Part shown: piece by piece, positions 38,035 through 45,818 of the stretch
Numbering within the stretch: position 1 is the stretch's first letter
Layout: each line of letters opens with the position of its first letter
From: Amylibacter sp. SFDW26
GTDB lineage: Bacteria; Pseudomonadota; Alphaproteobacteria; Rhodobacterales; Rhodobacteraceae
Direction of reading: 5' to 3'
Assembly (NCBI RefSeq): GCF_009184395.1
Contig: NZ_WEIC01000001.1
Span: 638,047-702,046 of the forward strand
DNA length: 64,000 nucleotides
Notes under the pieces: generated by a model
Told to the model about the DNA's origin: nothing
Databases searched by the model: none
The model's input: only the letters and a program-made list of their open reading frames with translations
Position numbers and translations under genes: made by a program

Positions 38035-38775
38035 ATGTCTACACCGATTATTGAAATGACAAACGTGAACAAGTGGTACGGAACTTACCATGCTTTACGA
38101 AACATCAATTTTACAGTGAACGAGGGCGATAAGATCGTTGTTTGCGGCCCTTCTGGGTCAGGCAAATCCACAATGATCCGCACGTTAAATTATCTGGAAG
38201 CACATCAAGAGGGCACTATTCGTGTGAATGGCACCGATATGCACAGCAAGATGAAAGACGTTGATAAAGTGCGGATGGATGTTGGAATGGTGTTCCAGCA
38301 TTTCAACCTGTTTCCACATCTTACGATTCTACAAAACCTCATGGCGGGCCCGATGTGGGTGCGTGGCATTTCTGAAGAAGAGGCGCGCAAAACCGCGATG
38401 ATGTATTTGGAACGTGTTCGTATTCCAGAACAGGCTGATAAATACCCAGGACAACTATCTGGTGGTCAACAACAGCGTGTAGCGATTGCACGGTCATTGT
38501 GCATGAAGCCGAAAGTGATGCTGTTTGACGAGCCAACATCCGCACTGGACCCTGAAATGGTGTCAGAAGTCTTGGATACAATGGTCAGCCTTGCCAAAGA
38601 TGGCATGACAATGGTCTGTGTGACACATGAAATGGGCTTTGCTAAAGCTGTGGCAGATCGCGTGATTTTTATGGATGAAGGGGAAATCATTGAGGAAAAC
38701 GACCCTATTAATTTCTTTGATAATCCACAAAGCAAACGGACACAGAACTTCTTAGGTCAAATCCTACAACATTAG
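38035..38775 (+). CDS. Amino-acid ABC transporter ATP-binding protein (GlnQ-like)
   Basis: 246 aa with Walker [11 protein letters not shown] (about 39-48), Q-loop [12 protein letters not shown], signature [15 protein letters not shown], Walker [15 protein letters not shown] and H-loop VTHEM. Nine bp after the permease. Convergent 4-bp overlap with the PrpD gene. Confidence 0.95.
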   Translation: MSTPIIEMTNVNKWYGTYHALRNINFTVNEGDKIVVCGPSGSGKSTMIRTLNYLEAHQEGTIRVNGTDMHSKMKDVDKVRMDVGMVFQHFNLFPHLTILQNLMAGPMWVRGISEEEARKTAMMYLERVRIPEQADKYPGQLSGGQQQRVAIARSLCMKPKVMLFDEPTSALDPEMVSEVLDTMVSLAKDGMTMVCVTHEMGFAKAVADRVIFMDEGEIIEENDPINFFDNPQSKRTQNFLGQILQH

Positions 38776-40085
38776 ATTGGTTCGGAAATAAGTTTAAACA
38801 ATCCATCTACAGTACTGTGCTGCTCTATGCCACGAATAGTGCTAATAATTAGATTGGAACGTTCTTGGCCAAGAATGGGTGATGTCAGTTGTCGATATTT
38901 ATCCCATATAACATCATCAGAAACCTTATTCTCAGGGTCGCCTTGTGCTTCGGTCACATCCGAAGTCAAAATATTTCCATCAGTTAAATAAAGATGTGCA
39001 CGCGCAAAACGTTGGGCAGGAAATGCTGCATTAAACGCATCCGTTTCGACAATCTCAACACGTTTCGCCATATCCATTATTTGCGCATCATTAAGCCCAT
39101 CATCCGTGACTTCTTTGATGCCAATCGTTCCACGGACCAATGCAGCAGCAACAGAGAAGGGCAATGAATATTGTGCTTGTTCTGTGTTCGTTGGAATGGA
39201 CGTCAGGCGTTTTGCCTCGTGAAAGGTTTCAACCTTTATATGTGAAACTTGCCCCATGCTTAGATAATGTTTTTGAACCAAAGCCAAAACTGCTTCCACA
39301 GCAGGTTGCGCCCAGCGACATACGGGATAAAGTTTGATGTATTGCTGTGTGACATACCAGTTTTGTCCCAAATCATTCCAATAGGACGCAAGATCAGGGC
39401 TCTCTAATGTGATGGCAGGCGCACCCGTAAATCCATCCTTGGCAAGGTAAGCCGCGGAAATACCCGCCATAGCCCCCCAACCAGAACCATCTTTCACCAT
39501 AGTTGGCGCATCGATACAGCGCATCATTTGACTGCGTGGGCCGTGATATTCGGCAATGCCTAATGCCTCTCGCGTTTGATCTTTTGATAACCCTAATTGA
39601 CGTGAACCAAGCGCTGCTGTTGCCAACGCAATCCACGCACCCGAAGTATGATAATCACAAGCACTTGAATGTAATGAAATACCTGAGCGCGTGCCAATCT
39701 CATAACCAATAACAATACTGGTTAATAATTCCTTCGGGTCATAAATACCCTCCGCCTGCATTAAAGCAATCAATCCAGGGACTACGCCGCATCCAACATG
39801 CCCTTTGGTCAATTTATGACCGTCATGAGCATCCAATGCATCAATCGTCATCCCATTTGCCAATGCAGCACCAGCAGCGCTTACACACCGCCCATCTTGC
39901 CACAAAGTTGCATCATCACCACCAAATTGTCTGGCAACATGATTATGGATAATTACAGAAAGTTGCGTTTGTGAACCACCAACGGCTACACCCAATGTAT
40001 CGACAAGACAGCGTATTGCTTCGTGAATGGTGTGCTTTGGCAACATATCAAATGTCGTGTCATGGATGAAATCAATGGCTTTCAT
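38772..40085 (-). CDS. MmgE/PrpD-family protein
   Basis: 437 aa. MmgE/PrpD fold features: [13 protein letters not shown] near 30-42, [28 protein letters not shown] (in two parts around residues 80-107), and [22 protein letters not shown]. The family includes 2-methylcitrate dehydratase, cis-aconitate decarboxylase and iminodisuccinate epimerase. The reaction here is unknown. Third gene of an operon after a 2OG-oxygenase-like gene and an aldolase, and convergent with an amino-acid transporter. It probably processes a product of that substrate. Confidence 0.85.
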   Translation of the reverse strand: MKAIDFIHDTTFDMLPKHTIHEAIRCLVDTLGVAVGGSQTQLSVIIHNHVARQFGGDDATLWQDGRCVSAAGAALANGMTIDALDAHDGHKLTKGHVGCGVVPGLIALMQAEGIYDPKELLTSIVIGYEIGTRSGISLHSSACDYHTSGAWIALATAALGSRQLGLSKDQTREALGIAEYHGPRSQMMRCIDAPTMVKDGSGWGAMAGISAAYLAKDGFTGAPAITLESPDLASYWNDLGQNWYVTQQYIKLYPVCRWAQPAVEAVLALVQKHYLSMGQVSHIKVETFHEAKRLTSIPTNTEQAQYSLPFSVAAALVRGTIGIKEVTDDGLNDAQIMDMAKRVEIVETDAFNAAFPAQRFARAHLYLTDGNILTSDVTEAQGDPENKVSDDVIWDKYRQLTSPILGQERSNLIISTIRGIEQHSTVDGLFKLISEPI

Positions 40086-40104
40086 ATGACTTCCCCATCA
40101 TTGT

Positions 40105-41151
40105 TTACGCGTAATAGGATTGAAAGGACTGTATTGCTAAATCTAAAGCGTCATCACTTATGTCGCGATGCATAACCATCCTTATCGTAGGAGATTGCCC
40201 ACCAATAACAACACCCGTTTTTGCCATATGTGCATATAAAGTTTTATGATGCTCAGGGGCAGGGGTGAAAAATACCATATTACTGTTATGAACTACAGCC
40301 CCCACATCAAGTGTGGTTAATGCATTTGCCAAACGTTCAGCACGATTATGATCCTGTACAAGAGTTTCTATATTATGATCCAATGCATAAAGTGCAGCTG
40401 CTGCCAAAATCCCAGATTGGCGCATAGAACCGCCTAATATCTTACGGTTACGCCGCGCTTGCGCAGTTAATGCATGACTGCCAACCAATACGGATCCGAC
40501 AGGTGTTCCCAATCCTTTTGACATGCAAAGCGATATACTGTCAGCACAATCAGCCAATTCCTTTGGACTGCATTTTAACGCGGTAATAGCATTAAAAAAC
40601 CGCGCGCCGTCAAGATGAACAGAAAGCCCTGCATCCTTTGCAACTTTTGCAGACGTATTTATCGTCTGAATAGGAATAGCACGACCACTAACCGTATTTT
40701 CTAAGCATAACAAACGGCTACGCGCATAATGCGGATCATCTTCTTTAATCGCTGCTGCAATAGAGTCTGGCGAAACCTCTCCACCCATTTCGGTTTTAAC
40801 AGGGTTAAGCGAGATACCAGCCAAAACCGATGCGCCAGCCGCTTCATCACAAAAGGTATGATATTCATTCCCAACAATAATCTCATCACCGCGCCCGCAA
40901 TGCGCCATAATAGCTGCGAGATTGCTTTGTGTGCCTGTTGGAAAGAATACTGCGGCCTCTTTGCCAAGCATATCAGCCAACCGTTCCTCTAAATGATTTA
41001 CAGTAGGATCGTCACCGTAAACATCATCCCCCACAACAGCAGAAGCCATCGCTTCTCGCATGGCCACATCTGGGCGTGTAATCGTATCACTGCGAAAATC
41101 ACAGATTGTATTAACACCCGAAGTTGCGTTCATACCTGAATAAGTACTCAT
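40105..41151 (-). CDS. Low-specificity L-threonine aldolase-like PLP enzyme
   Basis: 348 aa. CDFRSDTITRPDVAMREAM at the N-terminus, VYGDDPTVNHLEERLA, and the Schiff-base lysine K212 in SLCMSKGLGTPVGSVLVG define the threonine aldolase/beta-eliminating lyase group. It cleaves beta-hydroxy amino acids to glycine and an aldehyde. ATGA overlap with the upstream 2OG-oxygenase-like gene suggests that enzyme may generate its substrate. Confidence 0.9.
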   Translation of the reverse strand: MSTYSGMNATSGVNTICDFRSDTITRPDVAMREAMASAVVGDDVYGDDPTVNHLEERLADMLGKEAAVFFPTGTQSNLAAIMAHCGRGDEIIVGNEYHTFCDEAAGASVLAGISLNPVKTEMGGEVSPDSIAAAIKEDDPHYARSRLLCLENTVSGRAIPIQTINTSAKVAKDAGLSVHLDGARFFNAITALKCSPKELADCADSISLCMSKGLGTPVGSVLVGSHALTAQARRNRKILGGSMRQSGILAAAALYALDHNIETLVQDHNRAERLANALTTLDVGAVVHNSNMVFFTPAPEHHKTLYAHMAKTGVVIGGQSPTIRMVMHRDISDDALDLAIQSFQSYYA

Positions 41152-41825
41152 TTTGTAATTTGCTCATAAGCTAAAGCAGCAACAACGTGGATACGGCGTG
41201 TCTCACCACCATTTAATGCTGTGTGATACCCACGTGTGTCGGTAAAATAGACTGATCCATCCGCAGGCATATGCGTTACATGATGGTTCACGACGAATAG
41301 GGAGCCTGGATTGGATATAACAGGGATATGCAAGCGTGGTTCTGGGTCACGGTGCCAAGAATTACAGTTATACAGCCCCTTAGATAGGACACGCGTGCGC
41401 CCGATTGGGAAGCGTTTTGTCAATTCTTCATGAACATACTCAAAATACGTGCCTTTGAATTTTGGATTGAACTCTGAAAAATCTACCTCTGGCACTAAAT
41501 CTTCCCGAGGTTCTTCAACATAGCGATCATCTGCACGGGTCCAAAAACGTCCAGACAGATCATTGCTGGTCCATTCCGTTTGTCCGGGGCGTTGTGTCAA
41601 AGGTAATGCTGCAAATCCTTCGTCTTGCATGTCACCATGAAATGCTTCGATTGCTAAGCATTCATCAAGTGCTTTTTGCAACTCAATGATATCGAATTTT
41701 AAATCAAGGCGTTGAATGCCAGGTCCAGGGACGAACTCAGCTACCGAAACTGTGTCAGGTTGTGTTTTCATCCAACCTTCAATGGCTTGAACATCAACAT
41801 CATTTATTTTTGCAGTGAATGTCAT
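41148..41825 (-). CDS. Probable Fe(II)/2-oxoglutarate oxygenase (aspartyl/asparaginyl hydroxylase-like fold)
   Basis: 225 aa. The C-terminal half shows a facial-triad pattern: H158-x-D160 (NSWHRDPEPRLHIPV), a distal H201 (GYHTALNGG) and a following Arg (ETRRIHVV, 210-211) suited to bind 2-oxoglutarate. This layout matches Asp/Asn beta-hydroxylase-like enzymes. No signal peptide. First gene of the operon with the aldolase and PrpD gene. The substrate is unknown; an imported amino acid is inferred. The family call is by motif reading only. Confidence 0.7.
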   Translation of the reverse strand: MTFTAKINDVDVQAIEGWMKTQPDTVSVAEFVPGPGIQRLDLKFDIIELQKALDECLAIEAFHGDMQDEGFAALPLTQRPGQTEWTSNDLSGRFWTRADDRYVEEPREDLVPEVDFSEFNPKFKGTYFEYVHEELTKRFPIGRTRVLSKGLYNCNSWHRDPEPRLHIPVISNPGSLFVVNHHVTHMPADGSVYFTDTRGYHTALNGGETRRIHVVAALAYEQITK

Positions 41826-41877
41826 ATATCCGATCCTTATATAGTGTAACCTTTAGCGTAACTCTCTTTTTAAATAC

Positions 41878-43227
41878 CTATCGCGGTATCGATAATATCG
41901 CCTTCAAACCACCTAAGTCTTGGCTGTGAAACAACTCTAATTTGCCACCATGACTACGCGCAACATCAGCAGCAATTGCAAGACCTAATCCTGATCCAGA
42001 GCCTTTGTTTTGGTTTCGAGCTTCATCTAGTCGAGTAAAAGGTTCCAGAGCATCATTACGTTTGTCTTTTGGAATTCCTGGTCCTGCGTCTTCTACCGTA
42101 AAATCTACATGCTTGGGATCAAGAGACACAGTAATACGAGCTTTTTCACCATATCTTATTGCGTTCCCAATAAGGTTTTCAATCGCGCGTTGTATAGCGC
42201 GTTCACGGCATTTAATTGTCTCTTCACCAGCCGTTATGCCATTAAATACCAATTCCACTGGTTCATTCGCACGCGCATAATTGCGAATGATACGCTTGAT
42301 CAAAGCTTTTACACCAACTGTTTCCGTTTTTTCACCAGAATCACCACGTGCAAATTCAAGGAATTCTGTCAGCATCGCTTCCATCTCATCAACATCGCGT
42401 TCCAAATGTTGGACTTCTTCTGATGGTTCTAATAACTCCAACGACAGCTTCATACGTGTCAGCGGTGTACGTAAATCATGGCTTACACCAGATAACATCA
42501 TGGTACGTTGGTCAATTTGGCGAATAATCCGTGCACGCATGGATAAAAAAGAATGACCTGCACTCCGCACTTCTCGTGCTCCCCTAGGATGAAAAGGGAT
42601 AGACCATCCCCGTCCAAAAGCCTCTGCAGCATCTGACAAACGTTTGATTGGGCGTATCTGGTTATTTAGAAATAAAACAGAAATGCCTGTGAACAATACT
42701 GATGTTAAAATCATAGCCACTAATAATTGATGTGGGTTGGTGGCAGATGCACGGGTCCGTGCAAATGACATCTGTATTGGTCCTTTAGAGGATTTTATCC
42801 CCAATCTCACAAGCTTACGATCTGATTTGAGGTCAACATAAACCAAATTTGGAAGACTCAGACGCAATGCATCAACAACATATTTACCAGATAAATCAAA
42901 CCATTCCCACGTGTCACGTGTTTGGCTAAATTCTATAGGTAAGGATACATTTACATTCAGCGGACGCGCGTGATTTGTGATTTCTGATATTGCAGCAATA
43001 CGGTCAGGAGCGTCATTGATCTGTGAAACTATGTGATTCACATCCAAAGATACGTTCGATGACATCTGTTCTGATACATCGCGGAAAAGGCGCTCAGCAA
43101 AAAACGCGGCCACAACGATTTGAATAACGACGATAGGGACCGCTAAAATAAGCATAGCGCGGCCAAACAGGCTGCGTGGGAGTTTAGATTTGATCCACTG
43201 TTCTATCATATATTTAGGGTTAAGCAT
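41878..43227 (-). CDS. EnvZ-like sensor histidine kinase
   Basis: 449 aa from ATG 43227 (a TTG six codons earlier is possible). Two TM helices (about 24-44 and 167-188), a periplasmic domain of about 120 residues, HAMP (NNQIRPIKRLSDAAEAFGRG), phospho-acceptor H250 in SGVSHDLRTPLTRMK, N-box ENLIGNAIRYG, G-boxes DAGPGIPKD and GSGLGLAIAADVA. No response regulator gene is adjacent, so its partner lies elsewhere. Likely an OmpR partner by family. Confidence 0.88.
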   Translation of the reverse strand: MLNPKYMIEQWIKSKLPRSLFGRAMLILAVPIVVIQIVVAAFFAERLFRDVSEQMSSNVSLDVNHIVSQINDAPDRIAAISEITNHARPLNVNVSLPIEFSQTRDTWEWFDLSGKYVVDALRLSLPNLVYVDLKSDRKLVRLGIKSSKGPIQMSFARTRASATNPHQLLVAMILTSVLFTGISVLFLNNQIRPIKRLSDAAEAFGRGWSIPFHPRGAREVRSAGHSFLSMRARIIRQIDQRTMMLSGVSHDLRTPLTRMKLSLELLEPSEEVQHLERDVDEMEAMLTEFLEFARGDSGEKTETVGVKALIKRIIRNYARANEPVELVFNGITAGEETIKCRERAIQRAIENLIGNAIRYGEKARITVSLDPKHVDFTVEDAGPGIPKDKRNDALEPFTRLDEARNQNKGSGSGLGLAIAADVARSHGGKLELFHSQDLGGLKAILSIPR

Positions 43228-43360
43228 ATGTCGGGACCTGTGCAAGCAAAGAGATCACGATGGAGATATGACATTTTTTTCGTTTTCTTTAAAAAACCCT
43301 ATAGACGCCTGAAATAGCTACTGCTATACGCAGCCTCGCAGCGCATGTTGCACTTGGTAT

Positions 43361-43435
43361 TCCGACGTAGCTCAGCGGTAGAGCAGTTGACTGTTAATCA
43401 ATTGGTCGTAGGTTCGATCCCTACCGTCGGAGCCA
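43361..43435 (+). tRNA. tRNA-Asn(GTT)
   Basis: 75-nt cloverleaf. Acceptor TCCGACG / CGTCGGA, D-arm GTAGCTCAGCGGTAGAGC, anticodon stem-loop TTGACTGTTAATCAA with anticodon GTT, T-arm GTAGG-TTCGATC-CCTAC, encoded CCA. Its 3' 17 bp are duplicated 1.5 kb downstream, marking it as an integration site. Confidence 0.97.
43419..43435 (+). repeat. Left att core (3' end of tRNA-Asn)
   Basis: CCCTACCGTCGGAGCCA, the last 17 nt of tRNA-Asn, is repeated exactly at 44950-44966 in the same orientation. This is the usual footprint of tyrosine-integrase insertion into a tRNA 3' end. Confidence 0.85.
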
Positions 43436-43471
43436 GAAAACTTTATAAGTTATTGTTTTTAAATGATAATT

Positions 43472-43484
43472 TAGGTTCGATCCC
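43472..43484 (+). repeat. 13-bp copy of the tRNA-Asn T-arm
   Basis: TAGGTTCGATCCC repeats tRNA positions 43409-43421 exactly, 63 bp downstream and outside the tRNA. It may be a remnant of an earlier insertion/excision event or part of the element end. Confidence 0.7.
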
Positions 43485-43498
43485 ATATTTTCTGGCAT

Positions 43499-43532
43499 TT
43501 GCATTACAAATTGCATTACATTTTGTATTACG
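43499..43532 (+). repeat. Left array: three decamers at 12-bp spacing
   Basis: TTGCATTACA at 43499-43508 and 43511-43520, and TTGTATTACG at 43523-43532, spaced exactly 12 bp start to start. The array resembles arm-type integrase or directionality-factor sites, or short iterons. The same decamer array recurs at the right end. Confidence 0.75.
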
Positions 43533-43607
43533 CATCGTGTTTAGCTTCTAATTAATAAATCTTAAGATTGACGCCGATTCACCCGTATTAACTCAAAATC
43601 AAATGAG

Positions 43608-44675
43608 TCAATCTTCATCCTCTTGTTGATCAAATCGTTTCTTTTCTAATAGAAGAGCATTTTGTTTGGCGGTTTGGGCATTTTCTATTAACTCACTAAC
43701 TTCATTAACTATTGCAGCAGCCTCTTCATCAAAATCCTCATCATCAAAGACGACCGAGCGCGGAGGTGAAAAGTCAACATCACCACCTTTTTCACGAAAA
43801 GATAGGTATTTCTTTATTGCATTTTCGAGTACAGCTTTCTGTTCTGGTTTTATTTTATTTGGGAGATGTTCTGTAACTTCTTTTAACGCTTCTTGTGAAA
43901 TAGCTTTGCGTCGAGTCTTTTCCATAGTGCGGAGCTCTTTTTCAACTGTTGCATTGTGCATTTTTTTTGCACGTAAATCTTCTAGTTGATCAGCAACACC
44001 AATAGAATAACTTGCGATTTCCGACGCATGTTTTGCTATGATTGCTAATAATTTGGTTACAGCAGCCGTTGCCGTTAAAAATACAATAATCGAACCATTT
44101 GAAACACCAATAATATCAGTTTCTTCAGGGCGTTCATCAACAGCCCCAGCTACACCTGAAATTATTTGCTCCCAATCCTTAGACGATTTTGTAAGATCTG
44201 GTACATTCTCTATAGAAGCATCTTTCTGAAACATAACCGCAATACGGTATTTGTCTTCGGGCAGGTCACTTGTTTCTAAATCGAAACCTAGTGGAATGGC
44301 AGAGTCTACAAATGTTTTGAGTTCACTTTGAGCTTGTTCAATTCTATTAACTGCCCGTTGAACTTCTTCATATACTGTTGCTGGATCGTAGATGGCAGAT
44401 TTCACAGTTTTCTTTATCCAATAGACACCATTACGTCCTAATAAGTGTTCTATGCCTATATGTCCTAGGATATTCATTTGGAGCGTGGAAAGCTCTGAAA
44501 TTGGTACGTTGTATAGAAATTCAACAAGTGTATCGAGTGGGGCGGTAACTGGTTGTGCGCTGGCTTGTTGAGCGTTATTTGCTAAGACATCACGTAGAGG
44601 TCTATAATTATCTAATATTTGCGGTGTCCAAATTTCGATCCATTGGTTAAGTGTCAAAATATCTCTAACGTCCAT
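43608..44675 (-). CDS. Hypothetical cargo protein of the tRNA-Asn mini-island
   Basis: 355 aa, not recognised. N-terminal helical part (1-125) with LNQWIEIWTPQILDNYRPLR. A middle region ends in ETDIIGVSNGSIIVFL followed by a hydrophobic helix (about 194-215) that could be a membrane segment or a buried strand-helix. Charged helices with coiled-coil character follow (225-295), then an acidic C-terminus. The GSIIVFL strand plus hydrophobic helix recalls adaptor modules of bacterial conflict proteins, but only weakly. Its position as the only gene of a tRNA-bounded element makes a defence, toxin or regulatory role plausible, unproven. Confidence 0.75.
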   Translation of the reverse strand: MDVRDILTLNQWIEIWTPQILDNYRPLRDVLANNAQQASAQPVTAPLDTLVEFLYNVPISELSTLQMNILGHIGIEHLLGRNGVYWIKKTVKSAIYDPATVYEEVQRAVNRIEQAQSELKTFVDSAIPLGFDLETSDLPEDKYRIAVMFQKDASIENVPDLTKSSKDWEQIISGVAGAVDERPEETDIIGVSNGSIIVFLTATAAVTKLLAIIAKHASEIASYSIGVADQLEDLRAKKMHNATVEKELRTMEKTRRKAISQEALKEVTEHLPNKIKPEQKAVLENAIKKYLSFREKGGDVDFSPPRSVVFDDEDFDEEAAAIVNEVSELIENAQTAKQNALLLEKKRFDQQEDED

Positions 44676-44848
44676 GATATCCCCAAAATTAAAGTACTGA
44701 TAATAATTAATCAGAATCGTTGAAAATTAATTGCTCTACGATTGCACAAGGGTAAGCTAAGGTAAATGAAGCGTACTTTTCATCCCATATAAACAGTAAT
44801 CTAACCTGAGTGTTTAGGTTGCTGTTCATATGGAAACATTAATAATTT

Positions 44849-44882
44849 TTGCATTACATTTTGCATTACAATTTGCATTACA
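44849..44882 (+). repeat. Right array: three decamers at 12-bp spacing
   Basis: Three exact copies of TTGCATTACA at 44849-44858, 44861-44870 and 44873-44882, again 12 bp start to start and in the same orientation as the left array. The gap bases between copies are TT and AT. Confidence 0.8.
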
Positions 44883-44900
44883 TTATGGAGCCAATATTAA

Positions 44901-44922
44901 ATTATTGTTTTAAAACAATAAT
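44901..44922. repeat. 22-bp perfect palindrome at the right end of the mini-island
   Basis: Half-site ATTATTGTTTT is followed immediately by its reverse complement. It lies between the decamer array and the right att core. An imperfect form with the same TTATTGTTTT half begins at 43450 near the left core. Candidate recombinase or regulator site. Confidence 0.75.
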
Positions 44923-44949
44923 ATATACTACCCCTGCAACGGGATCGCC

Positions 44950-44966
44950 CCCTACCGTCGGAGCCA
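44950..44966 (+). repeat. Right att core (copy of tRNA-Asn 3' end)
   Basis: Exact copy of the last 17 nt of tRNA-Asn including CCA, without the rest of a tRNA. Directly followed by an A-run and an intrinsic terminator. Confidence 0.85.
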
Positions 44967-44972
44967 AAAAAC

Positions 44973-45002
44973 AAAACCTTAGCGGGAAATCGCTAAGGTT
45001 TT
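44973..45002 (+). terminator. Strong intrinsic terminator, probably the displaced tRNA-Asn terminator
   Basis: AAAACCTTAGCG (44973-44984) and CGCTAAGGTTTT (44991-45002) form a perfect 12-bp stem with a 6-nt loop, then GATCGTTTTTAG. It starts 7 bp after the right att core, the expected distance from an uninterrupted tRNA-Asn. Confidence 0.85.
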
Positions 45003-45108
45003 GATCGTTTTTAGTCTCTTTTTAGTCACTTAAATCATAAGATTTTGTTATGTTTAGCTATGGGAATATCTGGAGTGAGTAGGGGTATTACACTCCCCAT
45101 AATCATCT

Positions 45109-45318
45109 TCACCACATCTGATCCGCGATCTATAACTCCTCTGGCCCGACAGTATTCGCGTAGATTGCAGTAGTGGTAATGAAAGCATGTCCCATCCACT
45201 TTTGCAACATGTTGAGTTGCACACCTGATCGGACAGCATTGATACCGTAACCGTGGCGCAAGCCCTTGGGGCTGACTTGTGGGCCTGTGACCTTGGCATC
45301 CTTCATGACAGCCTTTAT
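45109..45318 (-). pseudogene. Tyrosine recombinase (integrase) C-terminal fragment, degenerate
   Basis: Read from 45318 on the minus strand the frame gives AVMKDAKVTGPQVSPKGLRH and continues through GVQLNMLQKWMGHA to TTTAIYANTVGPEEL, then TAG at 45130-45132. The Arg of LRHGYG, the His of GH and the Tyr of AIYAN are the catalytic RHRY residues of phage-type integrases. After the stop the frame still matches the family (IADQMW), and an in-frame TGA lies just upstream (45319-45321). So this is a broken remnant lacking the N-terminal and most catalytic parts. Confidence 0.85.
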
Positions 45319-45818
45319 TCATCATTCCAGAAAGACAGAACCTGCGGATAAGTCACAGATTGAAGAATCTGTCCGCCTGAACGCTTTATCTGTGAACATC
45401 GTCCAATATCGGTTAGTGCTGAATTGGGGCGTGATAACAGTGCCAAAAGCGCAAAACGTAAGAGATTCCATCCTCACACCCCACGCATCTGCCCATTGCT
45501 TTTTAAGCGCATCAATGATGCCAGAAGCAATCAATGGACGGTAATGCTGTGACTTTCTCAGTGAATGAGTTTTGCATCACGCGATTGTCGCGCGTTAGAT
45601 TATATCGCGAAAGACGTGAGCCCTTATGGTTTCTGACATATCGCTATTTTTTAGTCGAACGGATTTAATCACAACGCCCTACAGGCTGATTAAATTTTAG
45701 ATAATCAAAGACCTTTTCAAGCCCCAAGCTCCCGAAATAGGATTATCTTCGATCAGTGCTCTCGGAAAGCTCTACATAAATGCAAAGCTTTCCGCATTAT
45801 CTTCGGTAAGATTAAATC
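45319..45818. other. 500-bp region of gene remnants between the integrase relic and the RTX gene
   Basis: Short minus-strand frames (for example one containing PLIASGIIDALKKQWADAW, and another further upstream with LTRDNRVMQNSF) read like coding sequence broken by frameshifts, but no family is recognised. A stem GGAAAGCT (45764-45771) / AGCTTTCC (45786-45793) lies 26 bp after the RTX stop and may end its transcript, though no T-run follows. Confidence 0.5.

Larger units (their letters stand above)
43436..44966. mobile_element. 1.5-kb tRNA-Asn mini-island without its own integrase
   Basis: Bounded by the 17-bp direct repeat. Contains one unrecognised gene (minus), two arrays of three decamers near the two ends, a strong palindrome at the right end and an imperfect relative of it at the left. 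AT-rich relative to the flanks. The intrinsic terminator right after the right repeat fits the original tRNA-Asn terminator displaced by insertion. No recombinase gene inside. Mobilisation in trans, or integrase loss, is inferred. Confidence 0.75.

Noticed and set aside
36143-41825. Carnitine biosynthesis assignment for the oxygenase-aldolase pair
   Set aside because: The chemistry is similar, but no aldehyde dehydrogenase or gamma-butyrobetaine hydroxylase gene is nearby and the oxygenase resembles Asp/Asn hydroxylases more than trimethyllysine hydroxylase.
43345-43551. 68-aa plus-strand frame across tRNA-Asn and the decamer array
   Set aside because: It is produced by the tRNA and the 12-bp repeats and has no coding character.
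43499-44882. CRISPR array
   Set aside because: Repeats are only 10 bp with 2-bp gaps, three per array, so there are no spacers; they are binding-site-like repeats.
45035-45325. 96-aa minus-strand frame across the integrase relic
   Set aside because: It is an alternative frame of the relic; the integrase motifs are in another frame, so this is not a gene.
45764-45793. Terminator of the RTX-like gene
   Set aside because: An 8-bp stem is present but has a 14-nt loop and no T-run on the transcribed strand; mentioned only in the gap description.
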